DNA from: Flavobacterium noncentrifugens
GTDB taxonomy: Bacteria > Bacteroidota > Bacteroidia > Flavobacteriales > Flavobacteriaceae
Assembly (NCBI RefSeq): GCF_900100375.1
Contig: NZ_FNEZ01000003.1
Location: forward strand, 344,183 to 408,182
Direction of reading: 5' to 3'
Length of the DNA: 64,000 bases
The notes under the pieces are model-generated. The model did no database searches, was not told the origin of the DNA, and saw nothing but the letters and a program-made list of their open reading frames with translations. A program made the position numbers and the translations under genes. Shown piece by piece: positions 34,117-43,964 of this stretch (position 1 is the stretch's first letter; each line of letters opens with the position of its first letter).

Positions 34117-36126
34117 TTAATTGTTCAATGTAAATTTAACAGCCGTTCCGCCACCTGGCGCAAGTTTCAGGTTTAAAACCGATGCGCTTGTAACGGTTTG
34201 TTTAGTAATTGTAACTGGATAAGGATTGGTTTTGTAATCTGCTCCTGCTCCATCGGCATAAATTTCTGCGGTGTATGTTTTTCCGGAATCAAGGAATGAC
34301 AACGGCACACTTAGATCACGTGAATCTTTATTTGTAATTGAACCCAAATACCAGTTTTTTCCGTTCCAGTCTTTACGTGCGATGGTAGTGTATTCGCCCA
34401 TTTTTGAATCGAGTACTTTTGTTTCCGACCAGATGCAAGGCACTTCTTTTACGAATTCGAATTCTCGCTTTCCTTCATAATTTTCAGGCAGGTCCGAAGC
34501 CATTTGCAGTGGACTGAAAATAATCACATACAAAGCGAGTTGGTTTGCCAAAGTCGTTTGCACTTTTGCGCCCTGTGGTGTTTTGTAATCGAAGTCGAAA
34601 TTTCCCGGCGTATAATCGAACGGACCGGAAAGCATTCTGGTAAATGGCAGTAATGTTAAGTGTTCCGGTGTGTTTCCGCCATCTGCCGACCAGGCGTTGT
34701 ATTCCTGTCCGCGGCCGCCTTCCTGTGACATAAAGTTTGGATAAGTGCGCTGCAAGCCAGTTCCTTTTACAGGTTCATGGTTGTCGATCATGATGTGGTA
34801 TTTCGCAGCAGTTTCGATCACTTTTCGGTAATGGCGTACGCCGTATTGGCTGTCATGCCATTCTTTTTTGTCAAGATATTTATTAACGTAGCCCGTTTTT
34901 ACCGTGTTCACACCGATTTTATTGTACAATTTGAACGCCTCTTCGAGTTCGCTTTCATAATGTTTGGTTGCGCCTGCAGTTTCATGATGCCCGATCAAAC
35001 GCACATTTTTCATTGCGGCATATTTCCCAATTTCCACAATGTCAAAATCAGGATACGGTTTTGTAAAGCTGAACGCAGATCCATCAGCAGTCCAATCGCC
35101 ATCCCAGCCTACATTCCAGCCTTCTACTAAAACGCCGTCTAGTTTGTTTTTGGCAGCAAAATCGATGTATTTTTTCGTATTTTCAGTCGTTGCGCCGTGT
35201 TTCGGGCCTTGTCCCCAAGTGTATTTTTCGAGGTGCATGCCCCACCAGATCCCAATATATTTTGAAGGTGCGATCCAAGAAGCATCTTTGATTTTTGATG
35301 GTTCATTTAAATTCAGCATGAGTGTTGAAGTGGCCAGATCTCCGGGTTTTTCACCAATAATAATGGTTCTCCATGGCGTTTGAAAAGGCGCTTCGGCATA
35401 TACTTTTACGCCGTCTTTCCAGGGTACGAGTTCGCTTTTGTATTGCTTATTGCCGGATTTTGATAAAGTCATGGATGCAAAATCGGTTAAATCAGCTTCG
35501 TGGATAGCAACGAACAATTTGTTTTTGGTTTCAAAAGTCGCCGGCGTGTTGATCGTATCTGTTTTGCTGATTGGTGTTTTTCTGTAAAAGCTTTCATAAT
35601 AGCTGTTTTCAGCATGTACCGGAATCCACCAAACATCGTTGTCATCCGAAAAAGTAAACTGCGTGATTTCATTCGAGATTTTGACTTTCTTGAGATTTGG
35701 CTGTTGCGGAAATGAATACCGGAAACCCAATCCGTCATCAAACACGCGAAAGATCAGGTCAACCAGCCGGTTCTCGCCACCCGACTCCTTCAGGTGAATG
35801 ATAAGCTGGTTGTGATGATCCCTGACTTTCCTAAATTCGCCCCAGGGCTGTTCCCAGGTTTGATCGGCAGTGGTTTGTTCGGCATTTACAACTTTGAATC
35901 CGTCAGTCATTTTTTTGATGTCCTGAAATTCAAAACCCAATAATGACGGTTCGATCACAGATTTTCCGTTTGATGTGAATTTGTATTGCGGCTGCCCCGA
36001 TTTCGTAAGCTCAAAAATAAGCTCATTATTTTTTCCTGGAGATTTTACAGTATAGGCTTTTTGGGCATTACAGGACAATAGCAAGACAAGCGCTATCGCA
36101 CTGAAACTGAATTTTAAATTTTTCAT
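34117..36126 (-). CDS. Glycoside hydrolase family 97, inverting alpha-glucosidase type (SusB-like)
   Basis: 669 residues, lipoprotein signal (lipobox LLLSC) or alternatively cleaved after CNAQ. N-terminal super-sandwich domain, then a TIM barrel with VEGWNVGWDGDW, LIGHHETAGATKHYE, IDNHEPVKGTGLQRTYP and EGGRGQEYNAWS, and a C-terminal beta domain. Glu382, Glu451 and Glu475 are spaced 69 and 24 residues apart, identical to the catalytic Glu439, Glu508 and Glu532 that I remember for Bacteroides SusB, and the nucleophile Asp of the retaining branch is replaced by Thr in VNTVKTGYV. So this should be an inverting alpha-glucoside hydrolase acting in the periplasm on maltooligosaccharide-like products. 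Last gene of the PUL. Confidence 0.92.
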   Translation of the reverse strand: MKNLKFSFSAIALVLLLSCNAQKAYTVKSPGKNNELIFELTKSGQPQYKFTSNGKSVIEPSLLGFEFQDIKKMTDGFKVVNAEQTTADQTWEQPWGEFRKVRDHHNQLIIHLKESGGENRLVDLIFRVFDDGLGFRYSFPQQPNLKKVKISNEITQFTFSDDNDVWWIPVHAENSYYESFYRKTPISKTDTINTPATFETKNKLFVAIHEADLTDFASMTLSKSGNKQYKSELVPWKDGVKVYAEAPFQTPWRTIIIGEKPGDLATSTLMLNLNEPSKIKDASWIAPSKYIGIWWGMHLEKYTWGQGPKHGATTENTKKYIDFAAKNKLDGVLVEGWNVGWDGDWTADGSAFSFTKPYPDFDIVEIGKYAAMKNVRLIGHHETAGATKHYESELEEAFKLYNKIGVNTVKTGYVNKYLDKKEWHDSQYGVRHYRKVIETAAKYHIMIDNHEPVKGTGLQRTYPNFMSQEGGRGQEYNAWSADGGNTPEHLTLLPFTRMLSGPFDYTPGNFDFDYKTPQGAKVQTTLANQLALYVIIFSPLQMASDLPENYEGKREFEFVKEVPCIWSETKVLDSKMGEYTTIARKDWNGKNWYLGSITNKDSRDLSVPLSFLDSGKTYTAEIYADGAGADYKTNPYPVTITKQTVTSASVLNLKLAPGGGTAVKFTLNN

Positions 36127-36149
36127 TCTTTAATTTTGGAGGTTAACGC

Positions 36150-37415
36150 TTATTGGATTTCATTCAGGGCCGTGATCGCTTTTTCAGGCTGCATCGACAC
36201 AAAATAGCCAAAGATGACATCAAGTTTTGCCTGAATGGCTGTGTTGGTTTTGTATTGTCTTCTTAAATTAAACATTTTGCTGATAGATGGAAAAACATCT
36301 GTTTGGTTTTGAACCCCGGCAAATGTTTTTACTTTCTGTACGTAAGTATAGCCTGTCTCAACTGTTGGCTCGATCATCGTGCCTTCGCCAAAGTCATTCC
36401 ATGTTATGAGCTGCAAATAATTGACGTGTGCATTTTGCGCCATTGCCAATGTTGCATCTAAAGTCGCTCCGTTGTTGTGATTGATCGTCCAGTTAATCCC
36501 GGCTGGCGCGCCACCTTCATCATAAAAATCATTGAAACCCGGATAAGCGCTTCCCATCGAAACACCAAGACTTGGAACACGCGTGTTATAAAAACTTGTA
36601 AGGTGTGTATTGTCTTGATATACCCATGAATATTCGCCCGAAGCATTCATTCCGGCATCGGCAGATTCATACCAAAGCGTCAGAAAGGTTGGTTTCGTAG
36701 TCAAATCTGCGAAAGCGGTTGTCCATTGTGCAGGTGTCGACAACGAAATCGGGCCAAAACACATTAATAAAGGTTTGTTGTTGATTTTTATGTAATTCGC
36801 ATCGTTGAAATAATTGGCCTGCATGTAATTCATATCGACCTTTGCGGCAGCGGCATTTGTCGGCGCAAGCCCGGCGTTAACGATATTCGGCAAGAATCTG
36901 TCTTCGTAAACGATGGCATATTCGAGTCCGACTTTTTCAATCATCGCGATAAATTGTTCTGCATTTTCTTTGTTCGAGCGGTAATCATTCAAATTGTAAG
37001 TTCCGTACCAATCGATTAAAATCCCATCTACACCGGAATATTTCATCATCAGCAAATGGTTTTCGATCACTTCCTTATCGCCTGAGTGGTATGGGCCGAT
37101 CAGCGGATAATAATGCGACGCGATTTGCCTGTGCCCGTTGGCATCGATAATATTCGGGTTTTTATTGTTCATTTTCCAATGGTAGCCCCATTGTCCGTCA
37201 GAACTGCTTTCATTGGTTTCAAACCACGGCATGTAATGCATATAGATCTTTGTTGCATTGGTTTTGGCAGCCGGAATAGGATTAAGAACTTCTGCAACAG
37301 GAGGAACAACTGGCTCGGTTACTGAAGGATCAGGATTTGAACTGTCGTCGCTGCATCCAAATGCAAATGAAACACTGAGGACAATTGCAAAAAGCGGAAT
37401 GAGATATTTTTTCAT
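36150..37415 (-). CDS. GH71/GH99-like glycoside hydrolase lipoprotein
   Basis: 421 residues. Lipobox SFAFGC at residues 16-21, Pro-rich linker, then a (beta/alpha)8-type domain. Landmarks: YMHYMPWFETNESSSDGQWG, HWKMNNKNPN, SHYYPLIGPYHSGDKEVIE, GVDGILIDWYGTYNLNDYR, LLMCFGPISL and LQLITWNDFGEGTMIEPTVE. The last motif matches the WNDFGEGTxIEP signature of GH99-like/GH71-like proteins, with the Glu residues that act in catalysis. GH99 members cleave alpha-mannosides and GH71 members alpha-1,3-glucan; the branch cannot be decided here. Being an exposed lipoprotein, it probably makes the first cut before import through SusCD. It is followed by GH97 after 23 bases. Confidence 0.8.
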   Translation of the reverse strand: MKKYLIPLFAIVLSVSFAFGCSDDSSNPDPSVTEPVVPPVAEVLNPIPAAKTNATKIYMHYMPWFETNESSSDGQWGYHWKMNNKNPNIIDANGHRQIASHYYPLIGPYHSGDKEVIENHLLMMKYSGVDGILIDWYGTYNLNDYRSNKENAEQFIAMIEKVGLEYAIVYEDRFLPNIVNAGLAPTNAAAAKVDMNYMQANYFNDANYIKINNKPLLMCFGPISLSTPAQWTTAFADLTTKPTFLTLWYESADAGMNASGEYSWVYQDNTHLTSFYNTRVPSLGVSMGSAYPGFNDFYDEGGAPAGINWTINHNNGATLDATLAMAQNAHVNYLQLITWNDFGEGTMIEPTVETGYTYVQKVKTFAGVQNQTDVFPSISKMFNLRRQYKTNTAIQAKLDVIFGYFVSMQPEKAITALNEIQ

Positions 37416-37437
37416 GGTATTGGATTAAAGGCTAAGA

Positions 37438-37489
37438 TATAAAAAATGCCAGCCTTCCGCGACTAACTCAACATGGAAGACCGGCATTT
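37438..37489 (-). terminator. Intra-operon attenuator/terminator after susD
   Basis: AAATGCC-gg-CTTCC / GGAAG-gc-GGCATTT-type stem (37444-37489) followed on the minus strand by TTTTTTAT. It lies between SusD and the glycosidases, where it could lower expression of the downstream enzymes. Confidence 0.6.
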
Positions 37490-37494
37490 AACAA

Positions 37495-38997
37495 CTAATA
37501 TTGCGGATTTTGGTGCAAATTTGAATTTGTGGCCAATACGGTAGCCGGAATTGGGTAAATTCCGCGATAAGCCGGTGTTGATCCTTTTTCCCACCAAGGC
37601 TGGAAGAACGTTCCAAAACGGATGTTTGTAGTTCTTCTCGTTCCTTCGAATGTAAATTCACGAAGGGATTCTTTGTTGATGAAATCAAGATCGATGGTTG
37701 CAGGCATTTCAGTTCCTGCGCGGGCCGTGATTTGCTGGAGGAATGGCGTTGCCAATGTTGGCGAACCCAAACGAACGTAGCATTCTGCCTGCATCATCAG
37801 GATCTCTGAATAACGGATCAGGACGAAATCGTGGTCGCGTTCCCAGGATTCCCCGGCTTTCATTTCGTATTTTGCCAGACGAACGCCTTCGTTTTGTTTT
37901 GCATCTGTAAAATTCACGATATCTTCTGTATAAGTCAACGGTTCTCCACTGTCCATAATAATTACAGAACCTGTTCCAAGGTTGATCTGGTCGCCAATTA
38001 ACATGCCTTTTCTTCTTTTATCGTTTTCAGCAAATGAAGAATAAACACCTGGCTGCGCGCTCATTCCGTTTCCGCTCCAAGGATAATCACCTGTTGGCGA
38101 AATGGTGAAACGGTGCAAATAATGCGCACTCATTGATGACATGTAATTTCCTAAAGTTCCCGCTTTTGAATCGTAAGGAATGGAGAAAATAATTTCATTT
38201 GAAGTTTGATTCTGCGTCGCAAAATTCGCAAAGTAATCTGCAGTTAATGTATGTCCCTGAACATTCTGGCACATGTCGATGCAATCCTGCCAACGCGGCG
38301 TTCCGATGAATGCCTCGGAGTTGATGTACAATCTTGCCAATAAAGAATACGCCACATTTTGCGTCATTTTAGAATATACGATATTCGATTTAAGATGCGG
38401 CAAAGCAGCAAGCAATTCCGATTCTACGAAATCATAAACCTGGCGGCGCGTTGAGTTTGAAGGCAAGGATTGGTCTTCAAAGTTTGTTACGATCGGCACA
38501 TTCCCGAACATGTCGAGCAATTGGTAATAGTAATATGCACGGATCGCTTTTAATTCGGCATAAATCGGCGCTTTTGCTTCCGGGGTTAAACCCGATTTGT
38601 CGACTTGATAGATGATCGAATTCACTTTAGAAATCCCTGCGTAGCAGTAACGCCAGGCTGATAAGATCATTCCGTTGTCGGCTTTCCATTGGTGCCTTTG
38701 CACATCCTGGTAACGTCCGCCGTCATACCAATCGGTTCCCCTTGTTGGGATCGTAGCTTCATCAGACGCCACTTCATTCAGGAAAAACACATATTCACAC
38801 GTTGGATACGCATTCGAAATTGCATCACTGAAACCTCTTAACGAAGAATAAGCGCCGCCCACAAGGGCATCAATTTCATTGGGCGTATTTCCAAAATTGT
38901 CGTCTGCTACTTTGTCGTATAGATCTTCGCTCAAATCTGTACAGGAAAAAGTAAAAAGCGTGCTAAAAAGTATTGCAGCTATTATTTTGACTTTCAT
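37495..38997 (-). CDS. susD: SusD/RagB-family glycan-binding lipoprotein
   Basis: 500 residues. Lipobox FTFSC, then the SusD-type helical scaffold: DNFGNTPNEIDALVGGAYS, WRYCYAGISKVNSIIYQ, AELKAIRAYYYYQLLDMFGN and the C-terminal ESLREFTFEGTRRTTNIRFG and YRGIYPIPATVLATNSN. SusD-like proteins sit as lids on SusC barrels and hand over bound oligosaccharides. It follows susC by 23 bases; together they define the PUL. A strong hairpin lies immediately after its stop. Confidence 0.93.
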   Translation of the reverse strand: MKVKIIAAILFSTLFTFSCTDLSEDLYDKVADDNFGNTPNEIDALVGGAYSSLRGFSDAISNAYPTCEYVFFLNEVASDEATIPTRGTDWYDGGRYQDVQRHQWKADNGMILSAWRYCYAGISKVNSIIYQVDKSGLTPEAKAPIYAELKAIRAYYYYQLLDMFGNVPIVTNFEDQSLPSNSTRRQVYDFVESELLAALPHLKSNIVYSKMTQNVAYSLLARLYINSEAFIGTPRWQDCIDMCQNVQGHTLTADYFANFATQNQTSNEIIFSIPYDSKAGTLGNYMSSMSAHYLHRFTISPTGDYPWSGNGMSAQPGVYSSFAENDKRRKGMLIGDQINLGTGSVIIMDSGEPLTYTEDIVNFTDAKQNEGVRLAKYEMKAGESWERDHDFVLIRYSEILMMQAECYVRLGSPTLATPFLQQITARAGTEMPATIDLDFINKESLREFTFEGTRRTTNIRFGTFFQPWWEKGSTPAYRGIYPIPATVLATNSNLHQNPQY

Positions 38998-39020
38998 TTT
39001 CTTTATTTTATAGTTATAAT

Positions 39021-41981
39021 TTAGTTTCCAAGTGTAAAGTTTAGACCCAATGAAATGGTTCTTGGCCTTGGGTAGTTGTTAAACCTGTCGATTCCAGGGC
39101 TTAACCTGTCTGAGAATCCCGGAGTATCAGATGCATTTGCGGTGTTGTTGATCTCAGGATCGACGCCATTGTAACCTGTGATTACGAAAAGGTTCTGGCC
39201 CAAGACAAACACCCTCAATTTGGCTTTGCTTTCTTTGAACGGAATCGTGTAACCGATTGTCGCAGTCTGCAATCTGAAGAACGAAGCATCTTCAATCCAG
39301 TAGCTTGAATAGGTTGGCGCCGATTTGATCGGGCTGCCTACGAAATCATCCTGGATGTTGTATGACGGCATCCTGTTTGGATCGTTTAGCATCATCGCGG
39401 TGGCGTTCAAAACATCCTGTCCAAAAATCCCGTAACCTGTAAATCCAAGATCGAAGTTTTTGTAGGCGAAGTTCATTCCGAGTCCGGCTGTAAAATCCGG
39501 CTGTGCATTTCCAATTTCTTTTTCGTCTTCGCTCAGGATAAATTCTCCTTTTTCGTTTAATCCCTGATATTCGCGTCCCCAGAAAGTACCAACAGCATAA
39601 CCTTCACCAATGATTTGTGAAAAAGTGTTTGACATTCCAGAAAGTCCATGTAATGAACCGCTCTGGATCGTTTCCGTTTTATATGACTGATTCGATAATT
39701 TCGTGATTTTCTGCTTGTTTTTTGCAAACGTCACATTCACATCCCAGGTAAATTTATCCCCGCGGATGATATCGGCGTTCAGCGTTACCTCAAGTCCTTT
39801 ATTAGACAAATCGCCAACGTTTGCAAGCATAGTTCCCACTAAATATGGCGGTTGCGGCACTTGATAAGTATACAATAAATCTTTAGTTTGTTTGTCGTAC
39901 CATTCGATCGAACCGGTAACGCGGTTGAATAAACTAAAGTCAAGCCCGATGTTGGTTTGTCTTGTAGATTCCCATTTCAGATCAGGGTTTGGATTTTGCG
40001 TTGGCGAATAAGCCAAACTCCAGGTTCCTGTTGACGGATCGTAATAACTGTCCTGGCCCACGCCTAAGATCGAAAGCGATTTGTACTCCCCGATTCCGTC
40101 CTGGTTTCCTGTCACGCCATAACCTACGCGCAATTTTAAGTTGGTCAGCCAGTTTTCTGTTGGCTTCATGAATTCCTCACCTGTGATTTTCCATGCAGCT
40201 GAAGCCGATGGGAAAAGTCCCCATTTGTTGTTTGCCCCGAAACGGCTTGATCCGTCGCGGCGTAAAGTTCCTGTCAGCATGTATTTGCTGTCGAATGAAT
40301 AATTTGCACGTCCGAAAAATGAAACCAAGTTTGATTTTCCTTTGTAAGAATACACGTCTCCAAGCCTGTAATTGTAACCAGCGCCTAAGTTGTTGTATCC
40401 GAAAAGATCTGTTTCAAACCCGCTTCTTTGCGCACCAAAACCTTTGTAGATATTTTCAAGGTAAGAATACCCTGCAAGCAAACTCAGATTGTGCCTTCCG
40501 AAAGTTTTGTTGTAGTTTAAATATGCTTCCACCTGTGCATTTGTATATTCTCCGTAGGTTTTTTGTGCGTAGCCATTCTCAGTTCGCCCTTCAAGCACTG
40601 CAAAAGAAGGCTTGTAAGTATTGCCCTGTGTGGCGTTGTGTTCCAGTGACAAATTCACGACAGCCTGAAGGTCTTTGTATAATTTTGCTTCGGTTTTGAA
40701 GTAGCCTAAGATCCTGTGGCGTTCGTTTTGGGTATCGCGGTCGGTTAAGATTTCGACCGGGTTTTCGTTTAAAGTTCCGCCCACTTCTGTGAATGAACCG
40801 TTGGTATTGCGCACCGGAATCGTTGGATTTAAGTTGAAAGACCTTTCGAAGATCCTGTAATCCAACGGATGCCATTTGTCGATATTTGCGAAAATCCCAG
40901 TATCAAATTTCAATGCTTTATCTAATGCATATTGGTATCCGCTAACATTGGCGCTCAAACGTTCCAATTGCGTTGTTTTTACCACACCTTCATTTTTTAA
41001 ATAAGACAATGAAGTACGGATTCCGCTTTGCTCGCCACCTGTAGAAATACTTAAAGTATGTGATTGCGTGTAAGCTTTTCGGTACAATTCCTTTTGCCAA
41101 TCGGTATTTCCACCGTAATCGATCGCATCTGTTAAGTTGTTTGCACGTACGTAACCACGCCACTGATCTGCTGAAAGCATGTCTAATTGGTTTGAAGCTT
41201 CGGAAACTCCGGTGTAACCGTTATATGTAATCGTGGTTGCTTTTGAGCCGCCTTTGGTGGTGATGATGATGACACCATTCGCACCTCTTGAACCGTAAAT
41301 CGCTGTTGCTGAAGCATCTTTCAATACATCAACCGATTTGATATCTGACGCTTGAACGACATTGATATCAACACCTGCAATTCCGTCAACAACAATTAAT
41401 GGGCTGTTGCTTGCTGTCAATGAAGTTCCGCCACGCAAACGCAAGGTTGATCCGCTGCTTGGGTCTCCGCTGCTTTGAAGTACCGTTAATCCGGCCACTT
41501 TTCCTTGCAATGCCTGCTCTGTAGAAGAAATTACGCCTTTGACAAGATCATCGCCTTTTACAGTAGAGATCGCTCCGGTTAAATCGGATTTTCTCATCGT
41601 TCCGTATCCAACAGAAACCAGTTCGACTGCATCAAGCATGAACGCGCTTTCGACGAGTTTGACGTCGATGTTTTTCGTATTGGCATCTACCTTTACATTT
41701 TGTGTGGTGTAACCAATGAAAGAAATCTGCAAAGTGCCGCCAACAGTAGCTTCAAACGTAAATTTACCATCAGCATCTGTCGTTGTTGCTTTTTGTGTGC
41801 CGACTTCAAGAATCGTCACGCCGGGCAATGCAATGCTGGTATTGTCATAAATGGTTCCTGTGACAAGCTTTTTTTGCTGGGCGTACATTCCGGCTGTTAA
41901 AAAAAGCAGGAAGATCAGGAACATTATGAACGTAGTGCTCCGGGATGATTCCGGATGTGTATTTGTATGTTTACTATTCAT
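39021..41981 (-). CDS. susC: SusC/RagA-family TonB-dependent outer-membrane importer
   Basis: 986 residues, near the usual size. After a signal peptide (MFLIFLLFLTAGMYAQ within the first 35 residues) comes a carboxypeptidase-regulatory-like domain (GTIYDNTSIALPGVTILEVG, ADGKFTFEA), a TonB-box region (LVSVGYGTMRKSDLTG, a hallmark of SusC), the plug domain and a beta-barrel ending with SLGLNFTLGN. The glycan is imported into the periplasm using TonB energy. It follows the DUF4961 gene by 28 bases and precedes susD. Confidence 0.93.
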   Translation of the reverse strand: MNSKHTNTHPESSRSTTFIMFLIFLLFLTAGMYAQQKKLVTGTIYDNTSIALPGVTILEVGTQKATTTDADGKFTFEATVGGTLQISFIGYTTQNVKVDANTKNIDVKLVESAFMLDAVELVSVGYGTMRKSDLTGAISTVKGDDLVKGVISSTEQALQGKVAGLTVLQSSGDPSSGSTLRLRGGTSLTASNSPLIVVDGIAGVDINVVQASDIKSVDVLKDASATAIYGSRGANGVIIITTKGGSKATTITYNGYTGVSEASNQLDMLSADQWRGYVRANNLTDAIDYGGNTDWQKELYRKAYTQSHTLSISTGGEQSGIRTSLSYLKNEGVVKTTQLERLSANVSGYQYALDKALKFDTGIFANIDKWHPLDYRIFERSFNLNPTIPVRNTNGSFTEVGGTLNENPVEILTDRDTQNERHRILGYFKTEAKLYKDLQAVVNLSLEHNATQGNTYKPSFAVLEGRTENGYAQKTYGEYTNAQVEAYLNYNKTFGRHNLSLLAGYSYLENIYKGFGAQRSGFETDLFGYNNLGAGYNYRLGDVYSYKGKSNLVSFFGRANYSFDSKYMLTGTLRRDGSSRFGANNKWGLFPSASAAWKITGEEFMKPTENWLTNLKLRVGYGVTGNQDGIGEYKSLSILGVGQDSYYDPSTGTWSLAYSPTQNPNPDLKWESTRQTNIGLDFSLFNRVTGSIEWYDKQTKDLLYTYQVPQPPYLVGTMLANVGDLSNKGLEVTLNADIIRGDKFTWDVNVTFAKNKQKITKLSNQSYKTETIQSGSLHGLSGMSNTFSQIIGEGYAVGTFWGREYQGLNEKGEFILSEDEKEIGNAQPDFTAGLGMNFAYKNFDLGFTGYGIFGQDVLNATAMMLNDPNRMPSYNIQDDFVGSPIKSAPTYSSYWIEDASFFRLQTATIGYTIPFKESKAKLRVFVLGQNLFVITGYNGVDPEINNTANASDTPGFSDRLSPGIDRFNNYPRPRTISLGLNFTLGN

Positions 41982-42009
41982 CAGAATGTGTGTTTAATTG
42001 AGGATTTGA

Positions 42010-43089
42010 TTAATCGACCGTTTTCAGCGGAATGTTCGTATCTGAAATGGTGCGCCCATTGTTGTCTTTGATCAATGCATGGATTTCTGTAACATTGACA
42101 TTTTGCAGAGGCGTTACCAGATTGACAAAACCTTTGATCTCGCTTACCGTTCCGGTAAATTCGCCCGTGAGCGTAACGGTTCCGGCGGTAATGGTATAAA
42201 TTAGTTTGTTTACGCCGGTTTCATTATTTTTCCTGATGATCCCGAGAAAGTCTTTTTTACTCAATTGCAACGGGAAAAAGCTGAAAACAGGATCTGGTGG
42301 CGGAACATAATCAGCGGCATTTATCACCTGGTCAGGAGTTGTTGCTGCCCACTCATCTTTAACCATTAAGAACACAAGGTTTGTCATGATGAATCCGTCG
42401 GGAATGTCAGGATAATACTGCGACGGGATCAGATCCATCTTATAAAATCCGTCACCCATATTTTTAAGTTTGGTTTTTTCTACGATTTCCGGAAGCCATG
42501 CCTGGTATTCCTGTTTTACCGCCCAATTGTTCATTCCGCTATGGAAATGTACGCTGGTTGCGGTATCAAAACCCGGAACGAGATTGGAGTTGAACAAAAT
42601 ACTGATCCCGTCATTTAAACTCACCCTTGACGGATATGAACGGATGACTTCGTTTGCCGTGTAGAAAGTAGAAAAGTCAGTGTAGGCAATTTGCGTTACC
42701 ACAGACTGCTTGGTTCCGGTTTTGTCTTTCAATCGGCACCAGAAACCTGCGCTTGCCGCAATTTCTGCAGGCGTTTTTGAGAAGTAAAGCGTTGGCGTAA
42801 GCGTAAACTTCCAGGTTTTATCGCTTACGTAAGTCAGTTTTGCGAAATCAGAAGAGTTTTCCCAGTTTCCTGCATCCGGTTCAGATGGCGACCAGATCCA
42901 TAAATAAATGTCTTCGCCTGCGGCAAAAGTCGTTGTGGAGAGATCGAAATACCAGGTTACCTGTTCGTCGTATTTGTAAACGACAGGATAGGACCAGATT
43001 TTATTTGGCGTACCCACTTCTTCCTGTGCTGACATAAAATTTGGCAGCAGCATCAGGGCGAATACAATAAGGTGTATAAATTTTTTCAT
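42010..43089 (-). CDS. DUF4961-like PUL outer-membrane protein
   Basis: 359 residues. Signal peptide MKKFIHLIVFALMLLPNFMSAQ. The first half carries a beta-sandwich with many Trp residues (VTWYFDLSTTTFAAGEDIYL, WIWSPSEPDAGNWENS) and the second half SFFPLQLSKKDFLGIIRKNN. It resembles DUF4961, a domain found beside SusCD and DUF5004 in Bacteroidota PULs, where it may bind glycan like SusE/F. That is position and recall, not a computed match. Second gene of the PUL operon, 13 bases after DUF5004. Confidence 0.65.
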   Translation of the reverse strand: MKKFIHLIVFALMLLPNFMSAQEEVGTPNKIWSYPVVYKYDEQVTWYFDLSTTTFAAGEDIYLWIWSPSEPDAGNWENSSDFAKLTYVSDKTWKFTLTPTLYFSKTPAEIAASAGFWCRLKDKTGTKQSVVTQIAYTDFSTFYTANEVIRSYPSRVSLNDGISILFNSNLVPGFDTATSVHFHSGMNNWAVKQEYQAWLPEIVEKTKLKNMGDGFYKMDLIPSQYYPDIPDGFIMTNLVFLMVKDEWAATTPDQVINAADYVPPPDPVFSFFPLQLSKKDFLGIIRKNNETGVNKLIYTITAGTVTLTGEFTGTVSEIKGFVNLVTPLQNVNVTEIHALIKDNNGRTISDTNIPLKTVD

Positions 43090-43102
43090 GTTTGTTTGTT
43101 GA

Positions 43103-43618
43103 TTAATTTTGCCCCAATTTGAAGATGTAAGTAATAAACGGTGTTCCGCCGGAAGTCCTTACAAGCTGGATTTCCATTTCGCGTTTGGTTCCGGGAACAG
43201 AAGTCAGCCTGAGTTCATCAGTTTGCTGTGTTTTCTGGGCGTCGCTATATAAAAGGATGCGGACGGCCTGTGCGTTTGGTTGTGCAAAGGCAGAACTTAA
43301 TTGCCAGTAGCCGTTGAGCGCGAATAATGGCGGCACATTTCCAAGCACTTCATAAGTGGTCGGCTGGTGGTTTGCATCGACGTTGAGCTTGATCTTGAAG
43401 TTTTCGTAATTGAAAAGGCCGCTAAGGTTTTCTTCGTTTGGTTCGATAGCATTTGCTTTTGCAACCTCATCAACCATTTTAAGGTTCATCAGATTCCATT
43501 CGCCACCTATCTTTTCATAGATCGTGATCGGATCGACGTGGTTTCCGTCGTCGACGTCGTTGCATCCGATGGCGAGCATTCCGATCACTGCCATCAAACA
43601 GATAATTTTGCGTTTCAT
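43103..43618 (-). CDS. DUF5004-like lipoprotein, first gene of the PUL
   Basis: 171 residues. Lipobox LAIGC, then a lipocalin-like beta fold: KIGGEWNLMNLKMVDE, NYENFKIKLNVDANHQPTTY, GYWQLSSAF, EMEIQLVRTSGGTPFITYIF. It resembles the DUF5004 family that occurs with SusCD genes and is believed to be surface-exposed. It opens the leftward operon DUF5004 - DUF4961 - susC - susD - GH71/99 - GH97, facing the regulator across a 383-base intergenic region. Confidence 0.65.
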   Translation of the reverse strand: MKRKIICLMAVIGMLAIGCNDVDDGNHVDPITIYEKIGGEWNLMNLKMVDEVAKANAIEPNEENLSGLFNYENFKIKLNVDANHQPTTYEVLGNVPPLFALNGYWQLSSAFAQPNAQAVRILLYSDAQKTQQTDELRLTSVPGTKREMEIQLVRTSGGTPFITYIFKLGQN

Positions 43619-43791
43619 AAATTTTGGGTTTTTGTTAGTTATTGCATGCGTTAATTTGAACGAATCGAAATTAGACGTTAAAGAAGTCTTAAAAAAAATG
43701 TTTGCGAAAAATCAAGATACTATAACGTTTGAAATCGCTGTAAGATCCATATCCATAAGGTTTTAAATAGTGCAGATATATTCGAAAATCA

Positions 43792-43826
43792 AGTCACTAT
43801 CGAGTAACTATTTCGATGTAATGACT
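43792..43826. promoter_or_regulatory. Imperfect dyad, candidate regulator-binding site
   Basis: AGTCA-ct-ATCGA, spacer, TCGAT-gtaa-TGACT: two pairs of inverted 5-base half sites in the intergenic region between the PUL and its regulator. Confidence 0.35.
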
Positions 43827-43878
43827 GATAATATGGAAAATTTAAGGGATTATTTTTTGAAATACTCATTTATAAGAA

Positions 43879-43891
43879 CGATAAATTATCG
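43879..43891. promoter_or_regulatory. Perfect 13-base palindrome, candidate operator
   Basis: CGATAAATTATCG, directly followed by AATTAG. A related half (ATCGAAATTAGA) occurs at about 43665 near the other start codon. Confidence 0.35.
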
Positions 43892-43930
43892 AATTAGAAA
43901 TTTTAAAGTATATTTAACAACTCTAAAATT

Positions 43931-43964
43931 TTGTAGCTATTTTTATGGTTCGGCAATACTTTAT
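43931..43964 (+). promoter_or_regulatory. Candidate promoter of the SusR-like regulator
   Basis: TTG, 23 bases, TACTTTAT (last base off the TAnnTTTG consensus). It is 37 bases before the ATG. No consensus promoter for the leftward PUL was found, which fits an activator-dependent promoter. Confidence 0.35.
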
